Notes under the pieces: model-generated
The model's database searches: none
The model's input: the letters and a program-made list of their open reading frames with translations, nothing else
What the model was told of the DNA's origin: nothing
In this document: in pieces, positions 8,515 through 17,371 of the stretch
Position numbering within the stretch: position 1 is the stretch's first letter
How the letters are laid out: the number at the start of each line of letters is the position of its first letter
Program-made: the position numbers and the translations under genes
From: Streptomyces musisoli
GTDB taxonomy: Bacteria > Actinomycetota > Actinomycetes > Streptomycetales > Streptomycetaceae
Direction: 5' to 3'
NCBI RefSeq assembly: GCF_016741855.1
Contig: NZ_JAERRH010000001.1
Span: forward strand, 186,001 to 250,000
DNA: 64,000 nucleotides

Positions 8515-10557
8515 ATGACTCGTACCCGGCTGTCCGCGCTGGCCGCGACGGCGGCGCTCGCCACCACCGGCGGCCTGATCACCGCCGCCCCCGCCTCCGC
8601 GGCGGTCACCTGCACCTCTCCCGTCTGGAGGGCGCAGTACTTCGGCAACTCCACCTTCAGCAGCACGCCGAAGCTGACCGCCTGCGACTCCGCCATCAGC
8701 GAGAACTACGGGTACGACGACCCGGCCGGCGTCACGCTGCCCAAGGACAACTTCTCCGTCCGCTGGTCCCTCACCCGTGACTTCGGCTCCGGCGGCCCCT
8801 TCCGGCTCTCCGCCGCCACGCAGGACGGCATGCGCGTCTACGTCGACGGCGTGCGGAAGATCGACCTGTGGAAGAACGTCTCCACCACCGCCCGCAAGAC
8901 CGTCGACCTGACCATCCCGGCCGGCAAGCACACAGTCCGCGTGGACTACGTTGCCTGGACCGGCGTCGCCAACGCCGCCTTCACGTACACCCCGCGCACC
9001 GAGGCCGCCGTCGACACGGTCAAGCCGCTCGCCCCGACCGGCCTCACCGCCGCGTACGACTGGACGACGGCCAAGACCACCCTGCGCTGGACCGCCAACA
9101 AGGAGATGGACCTCGCCGGGTACCGCGTGTACCGCCGGCTGAGCGCCACCAGTTGGGCCAAGATCAGCGGGACGTCCCTGCTGACCACCCGGTCCTTCGT
9201 CGACGCCCCGCCCGCCACCGGCCAGACCTTCCTGTACGAGGTCCGCGCCGTCGACAAGGCCGGCCGCGAGTCCACCGGCAGCCCGGACGTGACGGCGACG
9301 ACCGTCGACCGCACCGGGCCGGCCGCCCCCACCGAACTCACGGTCGCCACCGGCGACGGGTGGTTGGACACCCTGAACTGGCAGGGAGTCGCCGACACGA
9401 CGAAGTACGAGGTGTACGCCTCGTCCGCGGCTGCCGGACCGTTCGAGCTGCGCGGTACGACGACCACCACGTCGTACCTGACCGGCGGCGCCGTGAACAC
9501 GAACACGTACTACCGGGTCCGGGCCCTCGACGCTGCCGGCAACCCGGGGGCGTACGCGACGGTCACCAGCGACGGCGTCGACGGGATGCCACCGAAGTCC
9601 CCGACCGGCGTCACCGCCAGCGCCCGTCCCGGCTACACCGACGTGCACTGGAGCCAGCCCGACGGTTTCTACGAGGACTGGGACAACGGCGGGCTCTACC
9701 GCGTGTACCGCTCGCCCGGCAAGACGTTCGCCCCGACCGCGCGCACCCAGGTGACCTGCGTCGCGGAGGAGAGCCACGAGGCGAGCAACGGCGGCAACTG
9801 CTACGACGTGGACATGCCCGCGAACACGTACGTGACGTACGCCGTCACGGCGGTGGACCCGTACGGCAACGAGTCGGCGTACTCCGCGCCGGTCGTCGTC
9901 CGCACCGGCGACACTGTGGCGCCTGGCCCGGTCGCCGGCGTGAAGGTCACCCCGCGCGCCGACGGCATGCTGGTGAGCTGGGCCGCCTCGCCCGAGGACG
10001 ACATCGACGAGTACGTGGTGTGGACGGGCGTCCGGCAGGCCGACGGCACGGTCAAGTGGCTCGGCCCCGACACCTGCGCGGAGGGCACGAACAACCCGCT
10101 CGCGATCCTCTGCGGCGACCTGCCGGACGGCGAGACGCACGTGTACGCGGTGATGGCCAAGGACCGCTGGGGCAACACGCTGCACCCGAGCGACCCGAGG
10201 GTCGCCGTGGTCGAGGCCACCGAGCTCGACGTCCGGCCGTCCGTGACCGTCACCCGGGACTGGAACCTCGGCAGCTTGAGCCACAACGCGACGGCCACCC
10301 GTCCGTCCGTCGACTGGCAGTGCACCGACACGGCCCGCTGCGCCACGGTCACCGGCTACCGCGTGAGCCGGTGGAACCCGGTGACCAAGGCGTACGAGCC
10401 CCAGCACGACGGACTACTCCCGGCGGACACCCGGACGTGGGCGGACACCACGGCGACGAAGGAGAACACGTACTTCTACACGCTGGAGGCCGTGACGGCC
10501 GACGGCGCCGTGGTGGGCACGTACCCCTGGTACACCGTCTTCCAGGACCGCGTCTAG
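8515..10557 (+). CDS. Secreted PA14-like / fibronectin type III protein
   Basis: Exported protein of 680 residues. The signal peptide (MTRTRLSALAAT... to about ASA-AV, residue 32) is followed by a PA14-like domain (about 35-160; WRAQYFGNSTF, FSVRWSLTRDFGSGGPFRLSAATQDGMRVYVDG). Then come about five fibronectin-III repeats (APTGLTAAYDWTTAKTTLRWTANK, APTELTVATGDGWLDTLNWQG and others), with no catalytic domain. It is probably a cell-wall or glycan-associated adhesin. ATG 8515 has AGAAGG upstream and starts exactly at a signal peptide. Confidence 0.85.
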   Translation: MTRTRLSALAATAALATTGGLITAAPASAAVTCTSPVWRAQYFGNSTFSSTPKLTACDSAISENYGYDDPAGVTLPKDNFSVRWSLTRDFGSGGPFRLSAATQDGMRVYVDGVRKIDLWKNVSTTARKTVDLTIPAGKHTVRVDYVAWTGVANAAFTYTPRTEAAVDTVKPLAPTGLTAAYDWTTAKTTLRWTANKEMDLAGYRVYRRLSATSWAKISGTSLLTTRSFVDAPPATGQTFLYEVRAVDKAGRESTGSPDVTATTVDRTGPAAPTELTVATGDGWLDTLNWQGVADTTKYEVYASSAAAGPFELRGTTTTTSYLTGGAVNTNTYYRVRALDAAGNPGAYATVTSDGVDGMPPKSPTGVTASARPGYTDVHWSQPDGFYEDWDNGGLYRVYRSPGKTFAPTARTQVTCVAEESHEASNGGNCYDVDMPANTYVTYAVTAVDPYGNESAYSAPVVVRTGDTVAPGPVAGVKVTPRADGMLVSWAASPEDDIDEYVVWTGVRQADGTVKWLGPDTCAEGTNNPLAILCGDLPDGETHVYAVMAKDRWGNTLHPSDPRVAVVEATELDVRPSVTVTRDWNLGSLSHNATATRPSVDWQCTDTARCATVTGYRVSRWNPVTKAYEPQHDGLLPADTRTWADTTATKENTYFYTLEAVTADGAVVGTYPWYTVFQDRV

Positions 10558-10569
10558 CTTCGTTGGGTT

Positions 10570-10998
10570 CTGGGCAGGACGCGGTGTCGGTCGCCGCGTG
10601 CACGCTGACCGCGACCTGGCAGTTCGCCCGCTTGCCCAAGGCTCCGCAGTACTGACGGGCCACCCAGACGGAAGCCGTTCCGCACTTGGGAAACGACACA
10701 TCATCGACCACACACCGGTGGCTGGATCGCTTCGCACAGCTTTTGCGCAATCCGCTGCCGCACCGGCAGCGGATCCCGTGGCAACTGGTTCACGAGCTGC
10801 TGGAGGGCCTGCATGTTCCCGTCCGGCAGCCGCTCGGCCATCGGCTGGATCGACTTGCGCCGACCGTCCGGCATCCAGATAACAATCACCCCACCGCCGC
10901 TGATCCCGCCGCGGCAGCGACCTAGACACATCAGCGACGAACTCCGATAACTCACCCCGGAGCCGTTCCATTCTTCCGAGCTCCATACCCACCACCAT
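10570..10998 (-). pseudogene. IS701-family transposase remnant, frameshifted and truncated
   Basis: The minus strand carries pieces of one transposase in three frames. From 10998: MERLRGELSEFVADVSRSLPRRDQRRWGDCYL. After a shift near 10875: DGRRKSIQPMAERLPDGNMQALQQLVNQ. After a second shift near 10710: VVDDVSFPKCGTASV and ARQYCGALGKRANCQVAVS. Homology stops at about 10570, shortly after the first DDE-region aspartates, so most of the catalytic domain is gone. No terminal inverted repeats were found. The rest of the 10558-11039 gap shows no gene. Confidence 0.85.
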
Positions 10999-11039
10999 GC
11001 CGGTGACCAGGCAAGATCGGGAGGGCTAACGAAGCACTA

Positions 11040-11813
11040 CTAGCGCAGCAGGAGCTGTGCGCCGCCCACGATCGTGGCCGCGATCACGAGTTGTTCGAAG
11101 AGCCGCTGGTTGATGCGGTGGACAGCCCACTTGCCGAACAGCGCGCCGGGCACGACGAACACCGCGAGCGCGGCGTCGAGGAGCAGCGAGTGCCCGTCGA
11201 TCAGGCCGAGGCCCACGCTGAACGGCACCTTCGAGACGTTCACGATGAGGAAGAAGAACGCGGAGGTGCCAAGGAAGCCGAGCTTCCGGAAGCCCGCGGA
11301 CAGCAGGTACAGCGACATCACCGGCCCGCCCGCGTTGGCGACCATCGTCGTGAAGCCGCCGAGCACGCCGTACGAGCGGGCCTTCAGCCGGCCCGCCCGG
11401 GTCGTCACCGCCTCCGGTGCCCGCGGTGTCTCGGCCGTCCGCCGGCGCCACACCGTCACCCCGGCCATCAGCAGCAGGATCGCCCCGATCGAGGTCCGGA
11501 CGATGCCGTCGTCGGCCCACATCAGGAACAGGGTGCCGGCCACGACGCCCACCGCCACCGCCGGGAACAGCCGCCACAGCGTGGGCCAGTGCGCGTGCCG
11601 CCGGTAGGTGAGGACGGCGAGCACGTCGCCGGCGATCAGGACGGGCAGCAGTACGCCGGTGGAGGCGCGGGCGGGCAGGACCGCCGCGAAGATCGCGAGG
11701 CTGACCGTGTTGGCTCCGCTGACCGCGGTCTTGGAGAAGCCGACGAGCAGGGCCGCGAAGGCGAGCGCGGCGAACTCCCAGCCGGACAGGTGCCAGAGTG
11801 TCATCGTGTTCAT
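11040..11813 (-). CDS. TauE/SafE family sulfite-exporter-like permease
   Basis: Membrane protein of 257 residues with about eight hydrophobic segments (for example FAALAFAALLVGFSKTAVSG, LFPAVAVGVVAGTLFL, LLLDAALAVFVVPGALFGKW). The two family motifs, GFSKTAVSGANT near the N-terminus and GGFTTMVANAGGP in the middle, identify TauE/SafE (DUF81). Members export sulfite, sulfoacetate or other organic anions; this substrate is unknown. The start shown (11813) gives MNTMTLWHLSGWEF. Confidence 0.88.
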   Translation of the reverse strand: MNTMTLWHLSGWEFAALAFAALLVGFSKTAVSGANTVSLAIFAAVLPARASTGVLLPVLIAGDVLAVLTYRRHAHWPTLWRLFPAVAVGVVAGTLFLMWADDGIVRTSIGAILLLMAGVTVWRRRTAETPRAPEAVTTRAGRLKARSYGVLGGFTTMVANAGGPVMSLYLLSAGFRKLGFLGTSAFFFLIVNVSKVPFSVGLGLIDGHSLLLDAALAVFVVPGALFGKWAVHRINQRLFEQLVIAATIVGGAQLLLR

Positions 11814-11875
11814 GCGGGAACCGATGCTATGTCCGGACAAGCCTCCGGCGTAAGAAGCGTCTCGCCTGGTGATCC

Positions 11876-11995
11876 CTGACGGCCGCCACGCCCGGTCGTC
11901 CGCCACGCCCGGTCGTCCGTCACGCCCGGTCGTCCTCACGCCCGGTCGTCCGCCACACCCGGTGCCGCCACACCAGGTGCCGTTACGCCCGGTCC
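11876..11995. repeat. Tandem 15-19 bp repeats at the 3' end of the acyl-CoA synthetase
   Basis: Six or so degenerate copies of ACGCCCGGTCGTCC(GCC) run head to tail. On the minus strand this is GGACGACCGGGCGT, the same sequence that encodes the enzyme's last residues (ADRA) and its stop. The repeat therefore starts in the coding end and continues downstream of it. Confidence 0.85.
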
Positions 11996-13497
11996 GCGAA
12001 CCGCGCCCGGAGTTCCCGCTTCAGCACCTTCATGCTGGGGCCCAGCGGCATCGCGTCCGTGAACTCCACGCGGCGCGGGTACTTGTGCCGGCCGAGGTGT
12101 TCCTTGGACCACTCGGTGATGACGGTGGCGTCGGGGGCGCTGCCCTGCGCGGGGACCACGACGGCGCACACCTCCTCGCCGTGCAGTTCGTCGGGCAGGC
12201 CGATGACGGCGACCTGGGCGACGCCGGGATGGCGCATCAGGACCTCCTCGACCTCCCTCGGGTAGACGTTGTAGCCGCCGCGGATGATGACGTCCTTCTT
12301 GCGGTCGACGATCCGCAGGAATCCCTCGTCGTCCTTGGTGCCGAGGTCCCCGGTACGGAACCAGCCGTCCACCACGGCCTCCGCGGTGGCCTCGGGGCGG
12401 CCGAGGTAGCCGGAGAAGACGTTGTGGCCACGGACGACGACCTCGCCCAGCTCACCGGGCGGCAGCAGTTCGACGCGGCCCTCCACCTCGGCGCGGGCGA
12501 TCTCCACGTCGACGCCCCACAGCGGGTGGCCGATGGTGCCGGCCTTCGTGCCGAACACCGGCTGGTTGACGGTCGCGGTCGGCGAGGTCTCCGACAGTCC
12601 GTAGCCCTCGTAGACCGTCGCGTCGAACGCGGCCTCGAACCGCTCCAGTACGGCGACGGGGAGCGAGGCCCCGCCGGAGATGCACACGCGCAGCCCGGGG
12701 AGCCGGGCCGCGTCGGCGGCCGCCGCGGCGAGGGCGACGAACATGGTCGGCACGCCGTGGAAGGTGTTCACGCCCTCCCGCACCATCAGCTCGATGGCAC
12801 GGGCGGCGTCGAAGCGCGGCAGCAGCACGAGTGTGGCCCCGGCCCGCCAGGTGGAGTTGAGGGACACCGTCTGGCCGAAGGCGTGGAACAGCGGCAGCGC
12901 GCCGAGGGCGACGTCGTCGACGCGGACGTCGTTGGCGTCGAAGGCGTTGACGGTCGCGTTCATCACCAGGTTGAAGTGGCTGAGGACGGCGCCCTTGGGG
13001 ACACCGGTCGTGCCGCTGGTGTAGAAGATCACCGCCGGGTCGTCGGCGGCCCGGGGGACGTACGAGGGCAGGGGTTCGGCGTCCGCGGCGAGGGCGTCGA
13101 ACTCCGTGCCCAGGGTGACGGCCCGGATGCCCAGGGCGTCGGCGGCGGCCCCTCCGGTCGCGGCCTGGGCCGGGTGGACCAGCAGCAGGCCCGCCCCGCT
13201 GTCCTTGAGCACGTGCTCGACCTCGCCGGCCGACAACAGCAGGTGCACGGGGACGACGACACCGCCCGCCGCGGCGATCGCGTAGTAGGCGAGCGGGAAC
13301 TCGGCGGTGTTGGGGGCCATGAGGGCGACCCGGTCACCTGGCCGCACGCCGAGCACCGTGAGCGCTCCGGCCCGGGCCAGCGCCCGCTGCCACACCTCGG
13401 CGAAGGTGAGCCGCAGGTCGCCTTCGACCAGAGCGGTCTTGCCGGGACGGCGCCGGGCGTTCTCGGCGAGGATGGCGGCGACGGACAGGGTTGCCAT
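11983..13497 (-). CDS. Long-chain fatty acid-CoA ligase-like acyl-CoA synthetase
   Basis: Adenylate-forming enzyme of 504 residues that would activate a fatty or organic acid with ATP and CoA. The AMP-binding signature YTSGTTGVPKGAVLSH is intact, followed by GALPLFHAFGQT, YEGYGLSETSPT, FRTGDLG, RKKDVIIRGGYNVYPREVE and the catalytic C-terminal lysine in SMKVLKRELR. It lies 74 bases downstream of a thiolase on the same strand, suggesting joint fatty-acid or side-chain degradation. Acid chain length cannot be told. Confidence 0.9.
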   Translation of the reverse strand: MATLSVAAILAENARRRPGKTALVEGDLRLTFAEVWQRALARAGALTVLGVRPGDRVALMAPNTAEFPLAYYAIAAAGGVVVPVHLLLSAGEVEHVLKDSGAGLLLVHPAQAATGGAAADALGIRAVTLGTEFDALAADAEPLPSYVPRAADDPAVIFYTSGTTGVPKGAVLSHFNLVMNATVNAFDANDVRVDDVALGALPLFHAFGQTVSLNSTWRAGATLVLLPRFDAARAIELMVREGVNTFHGVPTMFVALAAAAADAARLPGLRVCISGGASLPVAVLERFEAAFDATVYEGYGLSETSPTATVNQPVFGTKAGTIGHPLWGVDVEIARAEVEGRVELLPPGELGEVVVRGHNVFSGYLGRPEATAEAVVDGWFRTGDLGTKDDEGFLRIVDRKKDVIIRGGYNVYPREVEEVLMRHPGVAQVAVIGLPDELHGEEVCAVVVPAQGSAPDATVITEWSKEHLGRHKYPRRVEFTDAMPLGPSMKVLKRELRARFADRA

Positions 13498-13571
13498 GGA
13501 GTGTTGCTCCGTTTCCTTGCTGCGGCTCTTGTTACTCGGTCCCCGTGCGTAAAGCCCCCGTCACAGACGCC

Positions 13572-14759
13572 TCAACAACGCTCGACCAGCACCGCCGTCC
13601 CCTGTCCCACGCCCACGCACATGGTCGCGAGTCCGCGGTCGGCGCCCGTGCGCCGCATCCGGTGCAGCAGGGTGGTGAGGATGCGGGCGCCCGAGCAGCC
13701 GAGGGGGTGGCCGAGGGCGATGGCGCCGCCGGTGGCGTTCACCAGGTCCGGGTCGATGCCCAGCTGGTCGACGCATGCGAGCGCCTGCGCGGCGAACGCC
13801 TCGTTGAACTCGGCCTCCTGGAGGTCGCCGATCTCCCAGCCGGCCCGGGCCAGCACCTTGCGGGTGGCGGGGACCGGGCCGAGGCCCATCACGTCGGGGT
13901 GGACGCCGGCGGAGGCACCCGCGACGTACCGGCCGAGGGACTCGAGGCCCAGCTCGTTCAGGGCCTCTTCGCTGACCAGCAGCAGGCCGGCCGCCCCGTC
14001 GTTCATCGGCGAGGCGTTCCCGGCCGTGACGGTGCCGTCCGCGCGGAAGGCCGGCTTGAGCCGGGAGAGCTTCTCCAGGGAGGTGTCCTCGCGGACGCAC
14101 TCGTCCTGCCCGACCGTGACGCCGTCCGGACGTTCCACGGGCAGGAGTTCGTCGTCGAAGTGGCCGTTCTTGCGGGCGGCGGCGGCCAGCCGGTGGCTGC
14201 GCAGGGCGAACTCGTCCTGGCGGGCGCGGGAGATGCCGTGGCGTGCGGCGACCTCCTCCGCGGTCTCGCCCATGGACAGCAGGCCGTGCAGCTCCTTCAT
14301 GGCGGGGTTGACCAGCCGCCAGCCGAGCCGGGTGTCGTGGGTCTCGACGCGGTGCGGCAGCGCCTCGTCGGGGCGGGGCAGGACGAAGGGGGCGCGGCTC
14401 ATCGACTCGGAGCCGCCGGCGATCACGATGTCGGCCTCGCCCGCTGCGATGGTCCGGGCGGCGGCGGTGACCGCTTCCAGTCCGGAGGCGCACAGCCGGT
14501 TGACGGTGGCGCCGGGCACGGTGTCGGGCAGTCCGGCGAGCAGGGCGGCCATGCGGGCGACGTTGCGGTTGTCCTCGCCCGCCTGGTTGGCGGCACCCCA
14601 GTAGACGTCGTCGATCCGGGCCGGGTCGAGCGCGGGCACGTCGGCCACCAGGTGACGGATGACGGTCGCGGCGAGATCGTCGGGGCGGACCGAGGAGAGG
14701 GCCCCGCGCAGCTTACCGATGGGGGTGCGGCGGGCGCTCGCGAAATGGACGGGACGCAC
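13572..14759 (-). CDS. Thiolase (acetyl-CoA C-acyltransferase)
   Basis: Full-length thiolase, 395 residues, of beta-oxidation type. The acyl-accepting cysteine is in VNRLCASGLEAV (Cys90). The second signature NASPMNDGAAGLLLVSEEA, the histidine loop NEAFAAQALA, GGAIALGHPLGCSGAR and the C-terminal TMCVGVGQGTAVLVE cysteine are all present. It is followed by the acyl-CoA synthetase on the same strand. The GTG start directly precedes RPVHFASARRTPIGK, the usual N-terminus. A palindrome lies upstream in the divergent promoter region. Confidence 0.93.
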   Translation of the reverse strand: MRPVHFASARRTPIGKLRGALSSVRPDDLAATVIRHLVADVPALDPARIDDVYWGAANQAGEDNRNVARMAALLAGLPDTVPGATVNRLCASGLEAVTAAARTIAAGEADIVIAGGSESMSRAPFVLPRPDEALPHRVETHDTRLGWRLVNPAMKELHGLLSMGETAEEVAARHGISRARQDEFALRSHRLAAAARKNGHFDDELLPVERPDGVTVGQDECVREDTSLEKLSRLKPAFRADGTVTAGNASPMNDGAAGLLLVSEEALNELGLESLGRYVAGASAGVHPDVMGLGPVPATRKVLARAGWEIGDLQEAEFNEAFAAQALACVDQLGIDPDLVNATGGAIALGHPLGCSGARILTTLLHRMRRTGADRGLATMCVGVGQGTAVLVERC

Positions 14760-14817
14760 GGCTGGGACTCCTGACCTACGACGCTGTGGATCAGCACGGA
14801 CCTGCGCAGCACCTGTT

Positions 14818-14834
14818 AATTAGCACTGCTAGTT
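14818..14834. promoter_or_regulatory. Palindrome in the thiolase/lipase divergent promoter region
   Basis: AA-n-TAGCA-C-TGCTA-n-TT, a 17-base imperfect palindrome, lies in the 145-base gap between the two divergent genes, with a TATAG hexamer a few bases to its right. It has the size and symmetry of a TetR-type operator. No such regulator is encoded next to it, so the binder is unknown. Confidence 0.5.
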
Positions 14835-14904
14835 TTGGACTATAGACCTCCGACCGTACCGCTGGGAAGATCCTCCAGGACCTTCCCGAGGGAGCGGAGG
14901 AGAC

Positions 14905-15714
14905 ATGCGCCACGTCCGCGAGCACGTCCTCGACGGCACGCACGGAGCCCTCGCGGTACGCGAGTGGCCGCACCGGGAGCCCCGCCTGCTGGCGCTGCTG
15001 GTGCACGGGTACGGCGAGCACATCGGCCGGTACGAGGAGCCGGCCGCCCTGCTCCACGGGCACGGCGCCGCCGTGTACGGGCCCGACCACGCCGGCCACG
15101 GCCGGTCGGCCGGACAGCGGGCGGTGATCGAGGACTTCGAGGACGTGGTCACGGACCTGCACGCGGTGGCGGACCTGGCCCGGGCCGCGCACCCCGGCCT
15201 GCCGCTGGTCGTCCTCGGCCACTCCATGGGCGGGCTGATCGCGGCCCGCTACGCCCAGCGGTACGGCGACGAGCCGAGCGCGCTGATCCTTTGCGCCCCG
15301 GTGATCGGCGCCTGGGAACTGCCGGGGCGGCTGCTGGAAGCTGAGGAGATCCCGGACACCCCGGTCAGCCCCTCCGCGCTCTCCCGGGACCCGGCCGTGG
15401 GCGCCGCGTACGCCGCCGATCCGCTGGTCTGGCACGGGCCCATGAAACGCCCGACGCTGGAGGCGTTCGTCCGGACCCTGGAGACCGTCGCCGAAGGCGG
15501 TGACGTCGGCCCGCTGCCCCTGCTGTGGCTGCACGGCGACGACGACCGGCTGGTGCCGCTGTCCGGCAGCCGGGCCGGGGTGGAGCGGCTGAGCGGTGGC
15601 CGGCTGACCGAGCGGATCTTCCCGGGGGCGCGGCACGAGGTGTTCCACGAGACGGACAGGGCGCGGGTCCACGCGGAGGTGATCAGCTTCCTGGACCGGG
15701 TACTGCCCCGCTGA
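14905..15714 (+). CDS. Alpha/beta hydrolase, monoacylglycerol-lipase-like
   Basis: Serine hydrolase of 269 residues. The oxyanion region LLVHGYGEHIGRY, the nucleophile elbow VLGHSMGGLIAARYA, the aspartate in LLWLHGDDDRLVP and the histidine in PGARHEVFHET complete the triad. HGYGEHIGRYEE is characteristic of the monoacylglycerol lipase/lysophospholipase (Hydrolase_4) group. There is no signal peptide, so it is cytoplasmic. It is divergent from the thiolase, which suits a shared lipid-catabolic role. Confidence 0.88.
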   Translation: MRHVREHVLDGTHGALAVREWPHREPRLLALLVHGYGEHIGRYEEPAALLHGHGAAVYGPDHAGHGRSAGQRAVIEDFEDVVTDLHAVADLARAAHPGLPLVVLGHSMGGLIAARYAQRYGDEPSALILCAPVIGAWELPGRLLEAEEIPDTPVSPSALSRDPAVGAAYAADPLVWHGPMKRPTLEAFVRTLETVAEGGDVGPLPLLWLHGDDDRLVPLSGSRAGVERLSGGRLTERIFPGARHEVFHETDRARVHAEVISFLDRVLPR

Positions 15715-15798
15715 TCAGCCGGTTTGCTCCTCGATGCCAGGGGCACCCGCCCTTTCGGACATGACCGCAGACATCTGACGAAAGGGGACCGGCGCATC

Positions 15799-16290
15799 AT
15801 GACCGTGGTCAAGAGCACGCTGCCCGAGGAGGCGCTCGGCGTCACCGGGACCGCACTCCAGGAGACCCTGGTCGACCTGCTCGGACTGTCACTGATCGGC
15901 AAGCAGGCGCACTGGAACGTCGTGGGCCCGCGGTTCCGGTCGATCCACCTCCAACTGGACGAGGTGGTCGCCACGGCCCGCGCCCACTCCGACACCGTGG
16001 CCGAGCGCGCCTCCGCGCTGGGCGTGCCGCCGGACGGCCGGCCGGAGACCATCGCCTCGACCTTCGCGCTGCCCGGCACCAAGGACGGCTGGCTGCGCGA
16101 CACCGAGGTGGTGGAGCTGATGGTGTCGACCCTGGAGACGGCCGTCGGCCGGCTGCGGGAGCGGATCGAGGCGACCGAGAAGGCCGACCCGGTCACCCAG
16201 GACCTGCTGATCACCATCACGGCCGACCTGGAGAAGCAGCGCTGGATGTTCCAGGCCGAGAACCATCCGCACGACGCCGCGTCCAGCTAG
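15799..16290 (+). CDS. dps: Dps-family ferritin-like DNA protection protein
   Basis: 163-residue four-helix protein of the Dps family, which forms 12-mers that oxidise and store iron and protect DNA. The ferroxidase ligands are visible: QAHWNVVGPRFRSIHLQLDEV gives His38, His50, Asp54 and Glu55. A short N-terminal tail (TVVKSTLPEEALGVTG) precedes helix 1, and the C-terminal tail is short. ATG 15799 has AAAGGGG upstream. It is followed within 20 bases by the DUF3140 gene and probably co-transcribed. Confidence 0.92.
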   Translation: MTVVKSTLPEEALGVTGTALQETLVDLLGLSLIGKQAHWNVVGPRFRSIHLQLDEVVATARAHSDTVAERASALGVPPDGRPETIASTFALPGTKDGWLRDTEVVELMVSTLETAVGRLRERIEATEKADPVTQDLLITITADLEKQRWMFQAENHPHDAASS

Positions 16291-16308
16291 CACGGAAGGG
16301 AAGGACCC

Positions 16309-16653
16309 ATGGCCGACGCCCTGGAACTCGAGGCGCTGTGGGAGGACTTCCACCGCGTGGTGAACATGACCTCGGCGGAGCTGGCGGCCTGGCTGAAGGT
16401 CAGGGACGCCGACGAGGAGACGGAACCGCTGCCGGAGCGGGCGGGCACGCCCACCGGACAGCACGTCCTCGCGATCCTCCAGAAGCGCCGTACCGACCTC
16501 ACCGACGACGACGTCCGCGTCATGTACAAGGTCGTCGACACGGTCGATGACCTGGTCGACATGGAGAACGAGCCCGAGCCGGAGAGCACGCCGGAGGACA
16601 CCCGCCGCCGGCACCGGCTGATGACGCTGGGCCACGACCCGCTCAAGCCGTAG
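16309..16653 (+). CDS. DUF3140 family protein
   Basis: Small acidic protein of 114 residues. LEALWEDFHRVVNMTSAELAAWL at the start and VLAILQKRRTDLTDDDVRVMYKVVDTVDDL in the middle match the DUF3140 pattern, often annotated as a DNA-binding-like protein. It lies 18 bases after dps and 3 bases before the HhH gene, so it probably belongs to a stress-related transcript. Function is not established. Confidence 0.82.
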   Translation: MADALELEALWEDFHRVVNMTSAELAAWLKVRDADEETEPLPERAGTPTGQHVLAILQKRRTDLTDDDVRVMYKVVDTVDDLVDMENEPEPESTPEDTRRRHRLMTLGHDPLKP

Positions 16654-16656
16654 GCC

Positions 16657-17304
16657 ATGAACCGCGACGAACGGGTCGTGCACGAGCTGGTGTCCGAGTA
16701 CGGGCGGACGTACGCCGACGAGGCGGGCATCCGCCTGAAGGACACCCCGCAGCCGCTGTACCGGCTCCTGGTGCTGTCCCTGCTGCTGAGCGCCCGGATC
16801 CGGGCCTCGGTGGCGGTGGCCGCCGCCCGGGCCCTGCACGAGGACCACCTGGACAGCCCCCGCCGGATGGCCGAGGCCGACTGGCAGCAGCGGGTGGACG
16901 CGCTGGGCCGGGGCGGCTACCGGCGCTACGACGAACGGACCGCCACCCAGCTCGGCGACGGCGCCGAACTGCTGACCGAGCGCTGGGGCGGCGACCTGCG
17001 CCGCCTACACCGCGAGGCGGAGGGCGACATCGGCGAACTCGCCCGGCTGCTCCAGGAGGAGCCGGGCATCGGGCCCGCCGGCGCCGACATCTTCCTGCGC
17101 GAGGCCCAGCAGGTGTGGCCGGACGTCGCCCCCTACCTCGACGGCAAGGCACTCTCCGGCGCCGGACGCCTCGGCCTGCCCAAGGACCCCGGGAAACTGG
17201 CCGAGCTGGCCGGGAACACCCAACCGGCCGTGCTGGCCGCCGCGTTGGTACGGGCGGCCCTGGACAAACAGGTGGCCGAAGACTGTCTGCGCCGCGCCGC
17301 ATGA
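16657..17304 (+). CDS. Endonuclease III-like HhH protein
   Basis: 215-residue helical protein resembling the HhH-GPD DNA glycosylase fold: YRLLVLSLLLSARIRASVAVAAARAL matches the EndoIII region, LLQEEPGIGPAGADIFLREAQ the helix-hairpin-helix, and VAPYLDGKALSGAGRLGLP the segment after it. The usual catalytic lysine/aspartate context is poorly conserved, and the C-terminal 4Fe-4S cysteine set is absent (only one cysteine there). It may be a degenerate or specialised base-excision enzyme. Only four bases separate it from DUF3140. Confidence 0.72.
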   Translation: MNRDERVVHELVSEYGRTYADEAGIRLKDTPQPLYRLLVLSLLLSARIRASVAVAAARALHEDHLDSPRRMAEADWQQRVDALGRGGYRRYDERTATQLGDGAELLTERWGGDLRRLHREAEGDIGELARLLQEEPGIGPAGADIFLREAQQVWPDVAPYLDGKALSGAGRLGLPKDPGKLAELAGNTQPAVLAAALVRAALDKQVAEDCLRRAA

Positions 17305-17371
17305 TCGTGTCAGACTGCTCCCCGCACGTCCCGGAACGACCACCGGGGCCTGACGTACCGAGGAGCAGCAC

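Noticed and set aside
10349..10750. 133-codon ORF at the end of the FN3 gene as an independent protein
   Set aside because: Its central part is one frame of the broken IS701 transposase, and the remainder is antisense to the FN3-protein gene.
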